DNA of 5,957 nucleotides from Treponema sp. GTDB taxonomy: Bacteria > Spirochaetota > Spirochaetia > Treponematales > Breznakiellaceae. The notes under the pieces are model-generated. The model saw only the letters and a program-made list of their open reading frames with translations. It was not told the origin of the DNA and made no database searches. Numbering within the stretch: the stretch's first letter is position 1; the number at the start of each line of letters is the position of its first letter. The stretch covers positions 1-5,957 of the forward strand of contig JAIRLK010000237.1 in NCBI GenBank assembly GCA_031259515.1, written 5' to 3'. Shown here piece by piece: positions 1 through 5,905 of this stretch. A program made the translations under genes and the position numbers.

Positions 1-953
1 TTTTCATAATCCTTCACCACGGAGAACAGGGTTTTTAAGAAACTGACCGACGTATAGGCCGCGCCGACTATGGAGGTGGCGCCGGCGGCCCACATGACAA
101 TGCCGAAAAACCGGTACCCGATTTCTCCGGCCCCCAGCCGGAACGCGGATGGAGCGGGATTTTTGGGATCCAGGACGCCGCCTTTGACAACAACCCCCAA
201 TATGGCGAGGAAAAGCAGTATGCGGACTATAGAACAGATCACAATGCCGGTTACCGCGCTTTTATTGATGTTTCCCAGGTTTTCCTTGCCGGTCATTCCC
301 GCGTCGATGATGCGGTGGCCCCCGGAGAATATGATATAGCCGCCTATGGTTCCGCCGATGAGGGTCAAAATCGGCATACCCAGGGCGCCGTAACTGTCGG
401 GGGCAAAGGTTTTTGCCACCACTTCGGCATAGGGCGGGGCGGTCAGCACCATCACGATGCCGATGACCACAATAACGACCACGCCCAAAACCTTGACGAA
501 TTTATCCACCGTCCGGAGCATGTTTTTTGAAAGGAACAGGATGGCGCCGATAAGACCCGATACGCCGACGGTAAGAATCGACCAGCTTTCATCAAGGCCA
601 AAGAGGGCTTGTAAGCCCAGGGAGGAACCGCCCACGTTAGCGATATTAAAGGCCAGGCCCCCCAGGGCCACCAGAAAGGCCAGGAAATAACCGGAACCTT
701 TGAGGACTTTGTTGGCTATGTCCTGTCCCCGCATGGCGGATACCCCCATGATGCGCCAGACGTTAAGCTGCCCGATAATATCCACAATGATAACCACCAG
801 GATCGCAAAAGCAAAACTCGCCTTGTGCGCCTGGGTGAATACCGCCGTCTGGGTTAGGAAACCCGGACCTACCGCAGACAGGGCCATCAGGAATGCCGCC
901 CCCAAGCCTACCGTACTGAACACACTTTTTTTAACTTTGCTTTCGTCACTCAT
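1..953 (-). CDS. NRAMP/YcsG-like membrane transporter (partial, C-terminus off the left edge)
   Basis: The reading frame opens at an ATG (951-953) preceded by AAGGAGA and continues without a stop to the window edge, giving 317 residues of a protein whose family is usually about 400 long. About eight hydrophobic segments are visible, roughly at residues 13-33, 46-66, 88-107, 125-142, 152-172, 190-210, 229-256 and 280-306. The N-terminal segment carries the NRAMP-like AVGPGFLTQTAVFT stretch (27-40). The gene follows pxpA by 36 nt on the same strand, as ycsG follows ycsF in Bacillus subtilis, which supports assignment to the YcsG-type NRAMP branch. The classical NRAMP metal ligands are missing: the DPGN of helix 1 aligns with TQAH (40-43), and the M-P-H of helix 6 aligns with I-F-S (208-210). 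A canonical Mn/Fe transport role is therefore doubtful. An inner-membrane importer for a pathway substrate, or for another ion, is an inference. Family is fairly sure; substrate is unknown. Confidence 0.85.
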   Translation of the reverse strand, partial: MSDESKVKKSVFSTVGLGAAFLMALSAVGPGFLTQTAVFTQAHKASFAFAILVVIIVDIIGQLNVWRIMGVSAMRGQDIANKVLKGSGYFLAFLVALGGLAFNIANVGGSSLGLQALFGLDESWSILTVGVSGLIGAILFLSKNMLRTVDKFVKVLGVVVIVVIGIVMVLTAPPYAEVVAKTFAPDSYGALGMPILTLIGGTIGGYIIFSGGHRIIDAGMTGKENLGNINKSAVTGIVICSIVRILLFLAILGVVVKGGVLDPKNPAPSAFRLGAGEIGYRFFGIVMWAAGATSIVGAAYTSVSFLKTLFSVVKDYE

Positions 954-989
954 GTTCTTCTCCTTGTTCTTTCTGTTTAAATAACGGGA

Positions 990-1748
990 CTAAACAAACG
1001 CGGTAATGGCAACGCCCTCCGCGGTAAGTTCTTCTCTGATTCGCCGGGTAAAGAGCAGGGCTTTTTCCCCGTCGCCGTGGACACAGATCGTATCGGCTGT
1101 GATGGAAATGACATCCCCCTCCAGGGTTTTAACGGTTCCGTCCTTGACCATCCCCAGGACCTGGGCTAGGGCGGCGTCTTCATTGGCGATCATGGCGCCG
1201 GGTTGCCGGCGGGGCGTTAAGGTCCCGTCTTTTTGATAGGTCCTGTCAGCGAATACCTCCTGGGCTGTTTTGAGGCCGATCCGTTCCGCTTTTTTTATCA
1301 TCCAACTGCCCGCCAGCCCGAAGAAGATCAATTCGGGGTCAACTTTGTAAACCGCCTCCGCCGCCGCTTCGGCCAGCTTTTCATCCACCGCCGCCATATT
1401 GTACAGGGCGCCGTGGGGTTTTACGTGCTGCATCCTGCCCCCTTCGGCCCGGACAAAAGCGGCCAGCGCGCCTATCTGGTATACCATCATGGTATAAACC
1501 TCTTTCGGCGTCACGGCCATGTTCCGCCGGCCAAAACCCGTTAAATCGGGGAGGCCCGGATGGGCGCCGATGGCTGTGTTGTTTTTCAGCGCCAGGCGTA
1601 CCGTCCGCTCCATAACCGCAGGATCGCCGGCGTGAAATCCGCAGGCTATGTTGCAGGAACTGATCGCCTCCAGAACCTGTTCATCCATCCCCAAGGTATA
1701 GGCCCCAAAACTTTCGCCCAGGTCGCTGTTGAGATCCACCTTTGTCAT
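990..1748 (-). CDS. pxpA: PxpA, 5-oxoprolinase subunit A (LamB/YcsF family)
   Basis: A 252-residue cytoplasmic protein of the LamB/YcsF family, whose usual length is about 250. In bacteria, PxpA with PxpB and PxpC forms the ATP-dependent 5-oxoprolinase that opens 5-oxoproline (pyroglutamate) to glutamate. Family signatures are all present: DLNSDLGE (5-12), NIACGFHAGDP (33-43), GAHPGLPDLTGFGRR (61-75), HVKPHGALYN (108-117), EVFADRTY (164-171), DGTLTPR (174-180) and CVHGD (222-226). The frame is open 12 codons further upstream to an ATG at 1784. I chose the ATG at 1746-1748 because the family begins at this VDLNxDxGE and because AAAGGAG sits 5 nt upstream, whereas the longer form would overlap the carrier-protein gene. 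It lies 10 nt after the biotin-carrier gene and 36 nt before the transporter gene. No pxpB or pxpC is present in the window; they may lie beyond the left edge. The presence of biotin-carboxylase genes leaves open a related but different substrate. Confidence 0.95.
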   Translation of the reverse strand: MTKVDLNSDLGESFGAYTLGMDEQVLEAISSCNIACGFHAGDPAVMERTVRLALKNNTAIGAHPGLPDLTGFGRRNMAVTPKEVYTMMVYQIGALAAFVRAEGGRMQHVKPHGALYNMAAVDEKLAEAAAEAVYKVDPELIFFGLAGSWMIKKAERIGLKTAQEVFADRTYQKDGTLTPRRQPGAMIANEDAALAQVLGMVKDGTVKTLEGDVISITADTICVHGDGEKALLFTRRIREELTAEGVAITAFV

Positions 1749-1758
1749 ACCGTCTCCT

Positions 1759-1986
1759 TTAATCGTCCAGGATGTCCAGAACAATCATGGGATTTCCCAC
1801 TTCCATTTCGTCCCACTCGGCAACCAGGATTTCCTTGACGGTCCCCGCCTTTTCTGTCTGGCAGCTTATTTCCGTTTTCATACAGTTTATCACCGCCAGT
1901 TCCTGGCCCGCTTTAACCTTGTCGCCCACATTCACCACCACCCGGGCTACCAAGCCGGGCATCTGAGCCTTTAACGTGTATGCCAT
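1759..1986 (-). CDS. Biotin carboxyl carrier protein (biotinyl-domain protein)
   Basis: A 75-residue protein that is almost nothing but one biotinyl/lipoyl-attachment domain. It begins with the usual MPG strand (9-11), continues with VGDKVKAGQELAVI (20-33), and reaches the hairpin turn NCMKTE (34-39), where Lys37 is the predicted biotinylation site. It ends with the GTVKEIL and GNPMIVL strands. The usual EAMKME motif is altered to NCMKTE: the residue before Met is Cys, and the one after Lys is Thr. The Met-Lys core is kept, so biotinylation is still likely. It lacks the Pro/Ala-rich N-terminal extension of AccB, so it resembles a stand-alone carrier of an acyl-CoA or urea-type carboxylase more than classical AccB. 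A perfect AAGGAGGA stands 4 nt before the ATG. It lies 27 nt after the biotin carboxylase gene and 10 nt before pxpA, so it presumably receives carboxylate from that carboxylase and passes it to a carboxyltransferase not seen here. Confidence 0.92.
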   Translation of the reverse strand: MAYTLKAQMPGLVARVVVNVGDKVKAGQELAVINCMKTEISCQTEKAGTVKEILVAEWDEMEVGNPMIVLDILDD

Positions 1987-2013
1987 AACTTCCTCCTTCT
2001 CAAATTTTCGCCC

Positions 2014-3969
2014 TTAGGCCAAATTAAATTTTCTGCGGATCATTGATACCAGCACTTCGGCAGTTTCTTCCACACTGCCGAACAAGCTACTGTCAATAGA
2101 AATATTTTTGTTTTCAAGATTTTGGCTGTACGCTTCCGCATAGATCATGGTATAGGACTGCCGGGCCTCGTCTTCGTCGTCGAGGGCCTTGTCCGCGTCT
2201 TCCGGTTTCATGTGCAGATACTTGATACAGTTTTCCCTCCGCACGTCCCTGGGCGCATAGATGTATATGCTGAAAAGATTCGCGTGGTTCCGCAGAATAT
2301 AATCCGCGTGGCGTCCTACAAAAATTCCGGAATTTTTTCCCGCCAACTCCAGAATGATTTTTTCCTGAGCCTCAAGGATCCGCTCCCTTTCCTCTCCAGC
2401 GCCGGTTTCCAGGGGAAAACGTAGTTTGGTATATTCCGCGTCTACCTCGCCGCTTTCCATTTCGGGAACCGGAAGGTTCATCGACCGGGCCACCTGTTCA
2501 AGAATATTCCGGTCATAATATTCAACTCCCAAAAGTTCCGCCATTTTCCGGGCAATGGGACGGCCCAGGCTCCCGAACTGGCGGGAAATGGTTACCACAT
2601 AATTTTCAAGCCCGATATTCACCCGTTCGCTGTTAAGAAAATTTGTGGCGAAGTTTCCGGCGGCGAAATTTTTATTCCGCGTGATCGCGATATCCGTGGT
2701 GATATTGGTGGAGACTCCCTGGATCACCAATTTTCCCAGGGCCTCCCTCATATTGGCGATGCAGGTTTTTCGGTCCCCGCCCCATACAATAAGTTTGCAC
2801 AGCATGGGATCATAAAAAGGTGAAACCCGGAAACCTTCCCAGATGGCATGTTCAAGCCTGACCCGGCCGTTTTTGGCTTCGGGAAACTCCAGCCTGGTAA
2901 TGATTCCGGGGGAGGGTTTAAAGGTTTTGGGATCTTCCGCGTAAATCCGGCATTCGATGGCGTGACCCTGTAAACAGATATCCCGCTGGGTAACGGTCAG
3001 CTTTTCGCCGTTGGCGACCCGAAGCTGCCATTCCACCAGGTCCAGGCCCGTTACCATTTCCGAAACCGGATGTTCCACCTGGAGCCGGGCGTTGATTTCC
3101 ATAAAATAAAAAACCCCTTCGGAATTCCGCAGGAATTCAATGGTACCGGCCCCGGTGTACCTGATGGCCCGGACAATTTTTTCCGTGTAGGAATACAGTT
3201 TTTCCCGGTCCGCCTCCGAAACCACCGGGGAGGGAGATTCCTCAATGATCTTTTGGTATCGCCGCTGAATGGAACATTCCCGCTCCCCCAGGCACACGAT
3301 ATTCCCGTAGTTGTCGGCGATAAACTGAACCTCAATATGCCGGGGGGCGATCACTTCTTTTTCGATATACACATCCCCGCAGGCAAAAGCCATGAGGCCG
3401 ATTCGCTGCATACTCTCGTATACCGCCTGGGTTACCGCCCGGGACTCGAAATGGTCTATTTCCTCAATGCCCTTTCCGCCACCCCCCTTGTCCAGTTTTA
3501 ACAGAATGGGCAGTCCCACTTTTTCGGCGGTTTCATAAATTTCGTCCACCCCGCGGATAATTCCCACAGTACCGGGGGTGACCGGAACCCCCATTTTATC
3601 CGCCATAACCCGGCAATAACATTTGGACTCAATGTTCAGCAGGATGGAAGGGTCCGGACCTATCCATTTTGCCCCCGCTTTTTGTACCGCCTCCGCAAAG
3701 GGAGCCGACTCGGATAAAAAACCATAGCCCGGATGCACCGCGTCGGCGCCGGACTTCAGGAGCGCGCCGATAAGGGCCTCCGTATTGAGGTAGCTTTTTA
3801 CCGGCGCCGAAGGCCCAATATGATAACTTTCCGCCGCCCGGGCAATATAGTCCGCCTCCTTGTCCGCCTCCGAATAAACCACCACGGCGCTGATACCCAT
3901 GGCGTTACAGGTTCGGATAATCCGGTTTACGATTTCTCCCCGGTTTGCTATCAACAATTTCTTAATCAA
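2014..3969 (-). CDS. Biotin carboxylase fused to a C-terminal cytidylate-kinase-like domain
   Basis: A 651-residue, apparently cytoplasmic two-domain protein. Residues 1-450 are a full-length AccC-type biotin carboxylase, which uses ATP and bicarbonate to carboxylate biotin on a carrier. It shows IANRGEI (7-13), HPGYGFLSE (79-87), Lys116, the glycine loop KGGGGKG (161-167), HIEVQ (211-215), RRYQK (236-240), the catalytic MEINARLQVEHPV (290-302) and IECRIYAEDP (338-347, Arg341). Its normal end, AGNFATNFL (437-445), is followed with almost no linker by residues 457-651. These match the cytidylate-kinase-like family (Cytidylate_kin2 type): VVTISRQFGSLGRPIA (458-473), YYDRNIL (484-490), IFVGRHADYIL (549-559) and IYAPRDVR (570-577). 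The P-loop-like segment has Arg where true CMP kinases have the Walker A Lys, so phosphotransfer is unproven. The start is TTG at 3967-3969, with AAAGGAGG 7 nt upstream; no in-frame ATG exists before an upstream stop. It is the first gene of the leftward operon. The glycine loop is preceded by LKLDK instead of the usual KAS-type sequence. Domain calls are sure; the acyl substrate and the role of the second domain are not known. Confidence 0.93.
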   Translation of the reverse strand: MIKKLLIANRGEIVNRIIRTCNAMGISAVVVYSEADKEADYIARAAESYHIGPSAPVKSYLNTEALIGALLKSGADAVHPGYGFLSESAPFAEAVQKAGAKWIGPDPSILLNIESKCYCRVMADKMGVPVTPGTVGIIRGVDEIYETAEKVGLPILLKLDKGGGGKGIEEIDHFESRAVTQAVYESMQRIGLMAFACGDVYIEKEVIAPRHIEVQFIADNYGNIVCLGERECSIQRRYQKIIEESPSPVVSEADREKLYSYTEKIVRAIRYTGAGTIEFLRNSEGVFYFMEINARLQVEHPVSEMVTGLDLVEWQLRVANGEKLTVTQRDICLQGHAIECRIYAEDPKTFKPSPGIITRLEFPEAKNGRVRLEHAIWEGFRVSPFYDPMLCKLIVWGGDRKTCIANMREALGKLVIQGVSTNITTDIAITRNKNFAAGNFATNFLNSERVNIGLENYVVTISRQFGSLGRPIARKMAELLGVEYYDRNILEQVARSMNLPVPEMESGEVDAEYTKLRFPLETGAGEERERILEAQEKIILELAGKNSGIFVGRHADYILRNHANLFSIYIYAPRDVRRENCIKYLHMKPEDADKALDDEDEARQSYTMIYAEAYSQNLENKNISIDSSLFGSVEETAEVLVSMIRRKFNLA

Positions 3970-3976
3970 CCATCAA

Positions 3977-3984
3977 CCTCCTTT
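3977..3984 (-). promoter_or_regulatory. Shine-Dalgarno site that fixes a TTG start
   Basis: The minus strand reads AAAGGAGG and then 7 nt before TTG (3969-3967). An ATG at 3973-3971 is only 3 nt from the SD site and encodes a three-codon peptide (MVD) ending in TAA at 3962-3964, out of frame with the carboxylase. The carboxylase frame has TGA two codons before the TTG, so TTG is the only plausible start. Confidence 0.75.
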
Positions 3985-4066
3985 GCCGCACTTCAGATTT
4001 GAACCGGCGAGAGATAAAAGAGACTTTTTCAAAGCCCGTGAGTTAAAAAAACTTCGCTAAACTATG

Positions 4067-4095
4067 ATTATACAAAAAGATGAAATTTTATGCAA
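4067..4095 (-). promoter_or_regulatory. Candidate sigma70-type promoter of the leftward operon
   Basis: On the minus strand a perfect TATAAT (-10) lies at 4072-4067. With a 17-nt spacer, TTGCAT at 4095-4090 could be the -35 box; only its TTG matches the consensus. Transcription would start near 4060, giving a leader of about 90 nt before the TTG start of the biotin carboxylase gene. The surrounding DNA is clearly AT-rich. I saw no convincing riboswitch or attenuator fold in this leader. Confidence 0.5.
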
Positions 4096-4166
4096 GATCA
4101 AGTGGTAGAAATGTATAAAAATACAGTAACTATTCCGTCGAGCGTGATTAAGAACCCGCAGGTCCT

Positions 4167-4201
4167 TCGGAGTTCTGAACGTCTAAGTCGGAGATCGGAA
4201 C
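4167..4201. repeat. Imperfect tandem direct repeat with a 21-bp period
   Basis: TCGGAGTTCTGAAC (4167-4180) recurs as TCGGAGATCGGAAC (4188-4201), 12 of 14 identical and 21 bp apart, about two helical turns. The first copy contains the odd-centred palindrome GTTC-T-GAAC (4172-4180). The region also holds a 7-bp inverted repeat, GGAGTTC (4169-4175) and GAACTCC (4198-4204). This arrangement would suit two operator sites on one face of the DNA between the two divergent genes, but no regulator is known. Confidence 0.4.
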
Positions 4202-4213
4202 TCCTTGTCCCCG

Positions 4214-4246
4214 AGGCCTTGGGCCCCGGAGGTTTGGGGCCGGCCT
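4214..4246. repeat. Strong GC-rich hairpin just upstream of the rightward promoter
   Basis: AGGCC (4214-4218) pairs with GGCCT (4242-4246), and GGCCCC (4222-4227) pairs with GGGGCC (4236-4241). This leaves a 3-nt bulge (4219-4221) and an 8-nt loop. The 11 base pairs include ten G-C pairs. No T-run follows on either strand, so it is not a standard intrinsic terminator. It stands 4 bases before the candidate -35 box of the rightward gene and may be a protein site, an insulator, or a remnant of a repeat element. Confidence 0.55.
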
Positions 4247-4250
4247 GCTC

Positions 4251-4279
4251 TTTCCATAATAGCGCTATATGATTATAAT
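4251..4279 (+). promoter_or_regulatory. Candidate sigma70-type promoter of the transglutaminase-like gene
   Basis: TTTCCA (4251-4256, 4 of 6 matches to TTGACA) and a perfect TATAAT (4274-4279) are separated by the ideal 17 nt. The spacer contains the 10-bp perfect palindrome ATAGCGCTAT (4259-4268), a possible operator. The predicted transcription start, about 7 nt after the -10 box, falls at or next to the ATG at 4286. There is no Shine-Dalgarno sequence between promoter and gene, consistent with a leaderless mRNA. Confidence 0.6.
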
Positions 4280-4285
4280 GAAACT

Positions 4286-5839
4286 ATGAACCGCGTCGCC
4301 GGTCCTTTATCAAAACATACTATTCCGCTTTCCCCTACCGTTGCCCTGGGGGGGGTCCTTGTCGCGCTGGCCATAGCCGCCGTTCCCCTTCGGGCTGCCG
4401 AGGTCATGGCGACGGGGAATTTCCCCCGGCTGGAAGCGGACCCCAAGGCTGGGGAACTCAACCTCCTGGAGCGGGGCGGCGTCTATTTCTGGCAGGATCT
4501 GCTGGACATAGCGCTCTGGGCTTCCGGGGAAAGCGGAAGTCCGGCGGAAAGAAAGGTGAAGGAGATCGTCGTCAACGCGGCCTCGGAACTGAAGCAGGCC
4601 GCCCTGCCCGGAAGCCTCCGGGAACGGGGGGAATATGTGCTTACCTTTATGTACGACCGGTTCCTCAAAACCTACGCTACCCATCAGACCAGGGTGGATG
4701 AAATCTTCAATTCCGGACGGTACAACTGCGTCTCTTCGGCGGTGCTCTACACTATCCTTGCCCTTTCCGTCGGGCTGGATGTCCGGGGGGTTATGACCAG
4801 GGATCATGCCTTTGTAACCGTCATCATGGGGAACGAATCTATTGATGTGGAAACTACCAATCGTTATGGTTTTGATCCCGGCAGCCGCCGGGAATTCCAC
4901 GACGCCTTTGGGACGGTAACCGGCTTTGCCTATGTGCCCGCCCGGAACTACCGGGACCGGGTTTCCATCAGCCAGCTTGAGCTGGTATCCCTCATCCTTT
5001 CCAACCGTATCGCGGACTTGGAAAGCCGGGGCCGGTATCCCGAAGCGGTTCCCCTGGCGGTAGACCGGGCGGCCCTCCTGGCCCGGCGGTCAAACCCGGT
5101 CAATTCCTCTTTTTTCGCGGACCCCAACCGGGACCTTCTGGACCGTATCTTTAATTACGGGGCTTCCCTCATCGCGGGAGGGAAGGAGACCGACGCCCTC
5201 GCGTGGTGCAATACCGCGTGGCGGCATTACGGGAGTACGGACAGTACGGCCGGCGATTCCCGGTGGCAGGAGTTTACCTACGCCGCTCTGAACAACTATC
5301 TGGTCAAGCTGCTTAAAGGCCAGCGGATTTCCGAAGCCCGAACTATCCTGACTCAGTACACCGCGCGGGTAAGCCGGAAACAGTACAGCCGGTTGGATAC
5401 CCTTCTTGTAGATGCCGAACTGCTTAACCGGATTGCCGGGATACGGGGCTCCGAAGACGCGGAAGCGGTCCTTCGAACTATCTCCGCCGCCGAAAACCAG
5501 TCAACCCTTTCGGCAAGCCGGGCTATGGAGATGCGGAATTTTATTCTGATAAAAGAAGGGGAACGTATAGCCGCCGAGCAGGGCCCCCCGGCGGCTATCG
5601 CCTACACTGAGGCGGCCATAGCCCGGTATGGCAGGAATCCCCGCCTAGAAGAAACCTTGCGGATCCACCGCGCCAACCGGGTGACGGACTTGCATAACAG
5701 TTTTGCCAGCCTTTTCAACCGCCGGGAGTACGAAAGCGCCCGGGATTTGATACGGGCGGCATTGACGGAGTTTCCGGGGAACCGTCAACTCGCCGCAGAC
5801 CTGAACCTGGCGGAACGGGCCCTGCGGCGGCAACGGTAA
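4286..5839 (+). CDS. Probable exported transglutaminase-like protein with helical-repeat C-terminus
   Basis: A 517-residue protein. Residues 17-38 form a hydrophobic stretch after a short basic N-terminus and end in LRAAE, resembling a signal peptide with cleavage near residue 38; periplasmic or surface location is therefore inferred. Residues about 110-225 look like a transglutaminase-like cysteine-protease fold: YNCVSSAVLY places Cys148 at a helix start, RDHAFVTV gives His174, and IDVETTN gives Asp187, a complete Cys-His-Asp triad in the right order and spacing. Residues about 230-517 are mainly alpha-helical, with TPR-like pieces such as GRYPEAVPLAVDRAALL, KETDALAWCNTAWRHYG and REYESARDLIRAALTEFPGN. 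I chose the ATG at 4286 because the signal-like segment follows it. The in-frame ATG at 4205 would add 27 residues read through the GC hairpin and the promoter. It is transcribed divergently from the pxp-type operon and has no obvious link to it. The function is not recognised: a peptidase, amidase or cross-linking role on cell-envelope substrates is possible. Confidence 0.85.
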   Translation: MNRVAGPLSKHTIPLSPTVALGGVLVALAIAAVPLRAAEVMATGNFPRLEADPKAGELNLLERGGVYFWQDLLDIALWASGESGSPAERKVKEIVVNAASELKQAALPGSLRERGEYVLTFMYDRFLKTYATHQTRVDEIFNSGRYNCVSSAVLYTILALSVGLDVRGVMTRDHAFVTVIMGNESIDVETTNRYGFDPGSRREFHDAFGTVTGFAYVPARNYRDRVSISQLELVSLILSNRIADLESRGRYPEAVPLAVDRAALLARRSNPVNSSFFADPNRDLLDRIFNYGASLIAGGKETDALAWCNTAWRHYGSTDSTAGDSRWQEFTYAALNNYLVKLLKGQRISEARTILTQYTARVSRKQYSRLDTLLVDAELLNRIAGIRGSEDAEAVLRTISAAENQSTLSASRAMEMRNFILIKEGERIAAEQGPPAAIAYTEAAIARYGRNPRLEETLRIHRANRVTDLHNSFASLFNRREYESARDLIRAALTEFPGNRQLAADLNLAERALRRQR

Positions 5840-5905
5840 GAGCCTGTTACATTTGTGGATTTTTTGCATATTCATGCAAAAAATCCCGATTAACGGGGCT
5901 CTTTT
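5838..5905 (+). terminator. Nested hairpin, probable terminator of the transglutaminase-like gene
   Basis: An outer stem, AAGAGCC (5838-5844) with GGCTCTT (5897-5903), overlaps the stop codon. It encloses an inner perfect 13-bp hairpin with arms at 5857-5869 and 5874-5886 and a 4-nt loop. The outer stem runs into TTTT (5902-5905), a short U tract. GGCTC (5897-5901) can alternatively pair with GAGCC at 5907-5911. The position directly after the stop supports a role in termination or 3' end protection, though the U tract is weak. Confidence 0.5.

Larger units (their letters stand above)
3985..4285. other. Divergent intergenic region
   Basis: About 300 bases without a supportable gene. The left part (about 4020-4140) is AT-rich and holds the leftward promoter candidate. 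The right part (about 4150-4250) turns abruptly GC-rich and holds the direct repeat and the hairpin, followed by the rightward promoter. A 60-codon frame at 4090-4272 has no ribosome binding site and reads through these elements, so it is not called as a gene. Confidence 0.7.

Noticed and set aside
70..984. Plus-strand frames opposite the transporter gene
   Set aside because: They are low-complexity shadows of the minus-strand membrane-protein gene, which has clear homology and a ribosome binding site.
1749..1784. Longer PxpA start at 1784
   Set aside because: It overlaps the carrier-protein gene, and the family begins at the second Met, which has a good AAAGGAG site.
2590..2660. Possible frameshift or assembly join between the carboxylase and kinase-like domains
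   Set aside because: Both domains are complete and in the same uninterrupted frame, and there is no ATG start with an SD site for a separate kinase gene. A GTG in CGGGTGAAT is in frame but lacks a ribosome site.
3977..4060. Riboswitch or attenuator in the leader of the leftward operon
   Set aside because: The predicted leader is only about 90 nt, and I found no stable stem or known conserved core.
4090..4272. 60-codon plus-strand frame in the intergenic region
   Set aside because: It has no ribosome binding site, runs through the direct repeat, GC hairpin and promoter boxes, and its product resembles no protein I know.
4205..4285. Longer N-terminus for the transglutaminase-like protein from the ATG at 4205
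   Set aside because: The extra 27 residues are translated hairpin and promoter sequence, and would place residues unlike a signal peptide before the hydrophobic segment.
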